A stretch of 7,765 nt of DNA from Bacteroidales bacterium UBA1725 (lineage in GTDB: Bacteria > Bacteroidota > Bacteroidia > Bacteroidales > UBA932), in NCBI GenBank assembly GCA_002315815.1, contig DCIN01000076.1, positions 1 through 7,765 on the forward strand. Direction: 5' to 3'. Positions 7,101 through 7,765 of this stretch are shown here, one piece after another; position 1 is the stretch's first letter; each line of letters begins with the position of its first letter. The translations under genes were made by a program, and so were the position numbers. The notes beneath the pieces were generated by a model that was given only the letters and a program-made list of their open reading frames with translations, did no database searches and was not told the DNA's origin.

Positions 7101-7765
7101 TCTGAGGTTCTCAAGGGCATAGACTACGACAATGTCAATTCCAACAAATGGACTGCCGACAAGGATGTCAATCACCTCATCTGCGACCTTATCAATAACT
7201 ACTGCATTGCTCTCAAGTCTGAGGCTGCTGTGTTCAAGCGTGAGTGCGATATGATAAAGGTGGGCGACGAACTCCCCAACGGCGTTATGCAGCTTGCCAA
7301 GGTCTATATTGCCAAGAAGCGCAAGATTACGGTCGGTGACAAGATGGCCGGACGCCACGGCAACAAGGGTATTGTGGCCAAGATTGTACGTCAGGAAGAT
7401 ATGCCTTTCCTCGAGGACGGCACACCTGTGGACATAGTGCTCAACCCTCTGGGTGTTCCTTCCCGAATGAACCTCGGCCAGATATACGAGACTGTTCTCG
7501 GATGGGCCGGTGCACGGCTCGGTCTCAAGTTCAGCACTCCTATCTTCGACGGTGCCAGCATTGACGAGATCTGTGCATATACCGACAAGGCAGGTGTGCC
7601 CAGATTCGGAAAGACCAAGCTTCGTGACGGTGGTACCGGTGACTGGTTTGATCAGCCCGCCACTGTGGGTGTCATCTATATGATAAAGCTCGGCCATATG
7701 GTCGATGACAAGATGCACGCACGTTCAATCGGACCATATTCCCTCATCACCCAGCAGCCTCTCGG
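4188..7765 (+). CDS. rpoB: DNA-directed RNA polymerase subunit beta, 3' end beyond window
   Basis: RpoB forms one pincer of RNA polymerase and much of its active-site channel. I read the frame codon by codon to the right edge: 1192 codons plus two bases, with no stop or frameshift. Full Bacteroidota RpoB is near 1270 residues, so about 80 are missing. Landmarks: FVINGSERIIVSQLHRSPG in the N-terminal lobe; the rifampicin pocket at about 465-497 (SQLSQFMDQ at 469-477, THKRR at 485-489); GYNYEDA with E779 and D780 (E. coli E813/D814); and KMAGRHGNK at 1052-1060, whose lysines match E. coli K1065 and K1073. KMHAR (1175-1179) and TQQPL precede the edge. A charged, probably helical insert lies at about 905-1024. 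Start ATG 4188 gives the expected MSNKTVNKRINFA N terminus. rpoC should follow. Confidence 0.98.
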   Translation, partial: MSNKTVNKRINFATSKILDYPDLLEVQLKSFKDFFQLETTPENRKDEGLFQVFQEIFPIEDTRNNYKLEFIDYFIDPPKYSIDECLERGLTYNVPLKAKLRLSCTDPEHEDFDTRVQDVYLGDIPYMTPGGTFVINGSERIIVSQLHRSPGVFFDQSTHANGTKLYSARIIPFKGSWIEFATDINNVMYAYIDRKKKLPVTTLLRAIGYNADKDIIDIFDLADEVSVNKKTLNANKGRKLANNVLRTKFEDFIDEDTGEVTPVERIEIIVNRGEILDDDNIAAILESEEKTILLQKDEANSNEYSIIFNTLQKDPTNTEIEAVNYIYKQLRNSEPPDESTARDVIDKLFFSEKRYDLGNVGRYRLNKKLGLSTDPDVRVLTNTDIIEIIKYLIQLINSKASVDDIDHLSNRRVRTVGEQLANQFSVGLSRMARTIRERMNVRDSEQFNPIDLINAKTLSSVINSFFGTSQLSQFMDQTNPLAEITHKRRLSALGPGGLSRDRAGFEVRDVHYTHYGRLCPIESPEGPNIGLISSLCVYARIDELGFIETPYRDVKDGKVDLSDAGCHYMSAEEEENKLVSLANVKMDDDGNILEDRIQCRLEADFPVVTKEEADYMDVAPNQMASVAASLIPFLEHDDAHRALMGANMMRQAVPLLKPQSPIVGTGLEERVCIDSRTQYVAERTGEVTYVDANEIRVKYDRTDDEKFVSFSPEETVYRLPIYRRTNQSTTIRLTPVVRKGDKIVKGQVLTEGYATQNGELALGRNLKVAFMPWKGYNYEDAIVLSEEMVKWDVLTSIHVDEYLTEVRDTKRGMEELTSDIPNVSEDATKDLAENGIVRIGAHIEPGDIMIGKITPKGESDPSPEEKLLKAIFGDKAGDVKDASLKANPSLSGTVVKTALYAKLAKESGKRGAGRQDQKTRLEMRQAEFERKAEKLRADFLQRLATLTKNQKSAGIYDLYGVEVLAKDKKFTSEVLKGIDYDNVNSNKWTADKDVNHLICDLINNYCIALKSEAAVFKRECDMIKVGDELPNGVMQLAKVYIAKKRKITVGDKMAGRHGNKGIVAKIVRQEDMPFLEDGTPVDIVLNPLGVPSRMNLGQIYETVLGWAGARLGLKFSTPIFDGASIDEICAYTDKAGVPRFGKTKLRDGGTGDWFDQPATVGVIYMIKLGHMVDDKMHARSIGPYSLITQQPL

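Overview
The window is a housekeeping stretch of a Bacteroidota chromosome, most likely order Bacteroidales. The evidence is the protein sequences (RpoB, EF-Tu, NusG and L10 all read as Bacteroidales-like), the nearly complete lack of Shine-Dalgarno sequences before the starts, and the use of A/T-rich leaders instead. Family or genus cannot be fixed from memory alone. Base composition and codon use look uniform throughout, with no sign of transferred DNA, mobile elements or CRISPR.

Layout, all on the + strand: the 3' three-quarters of tuf (EF-Tu, 1-924); a perfect hairpin with a short T run (939-974); tRNA-Trp(CCA) (976-1046); secE (1133-1321); nusG (1338-1904); rplK (1913-2356); rplA (2371-3075); rplJ (3088-3663); a 39-nt A/T-rich leader; rplL (3703-4077); a strong intrinsic terminator (4110-4150); and rpoB from 4188 to the right edge, open at its 3' end with about 1192 codons present. 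rpoC would be expected next.

The genes serve translation and transcription together. EF-Tu and tRNA-Trp feed the ribosome. L11, L1, L10 and L7/L12 build the L1 stalk and the GTPase-associated L11/L10-L12 stalk on which EF-Tu acts. NusG links RNA polymerase (RpoB) to the leading ribosome, and SecE belongs to the translocon. Spacers from secE to rplJ are 8-16 nt, so that part is almost certainly co-transcribed. The two hairpins, before trnW and before rpoB, divide the cluster into three expression segments.

I found no undescribed system here. The points worth checking are regulatory: a strong terminator just before rpoB with no recognisable promoter after it, the absence of an L10 leader, an unusually A/T-rich leader before rplL, and a divergent charged insert in RpoB. 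No stretch over 300 bases lacks a gene.
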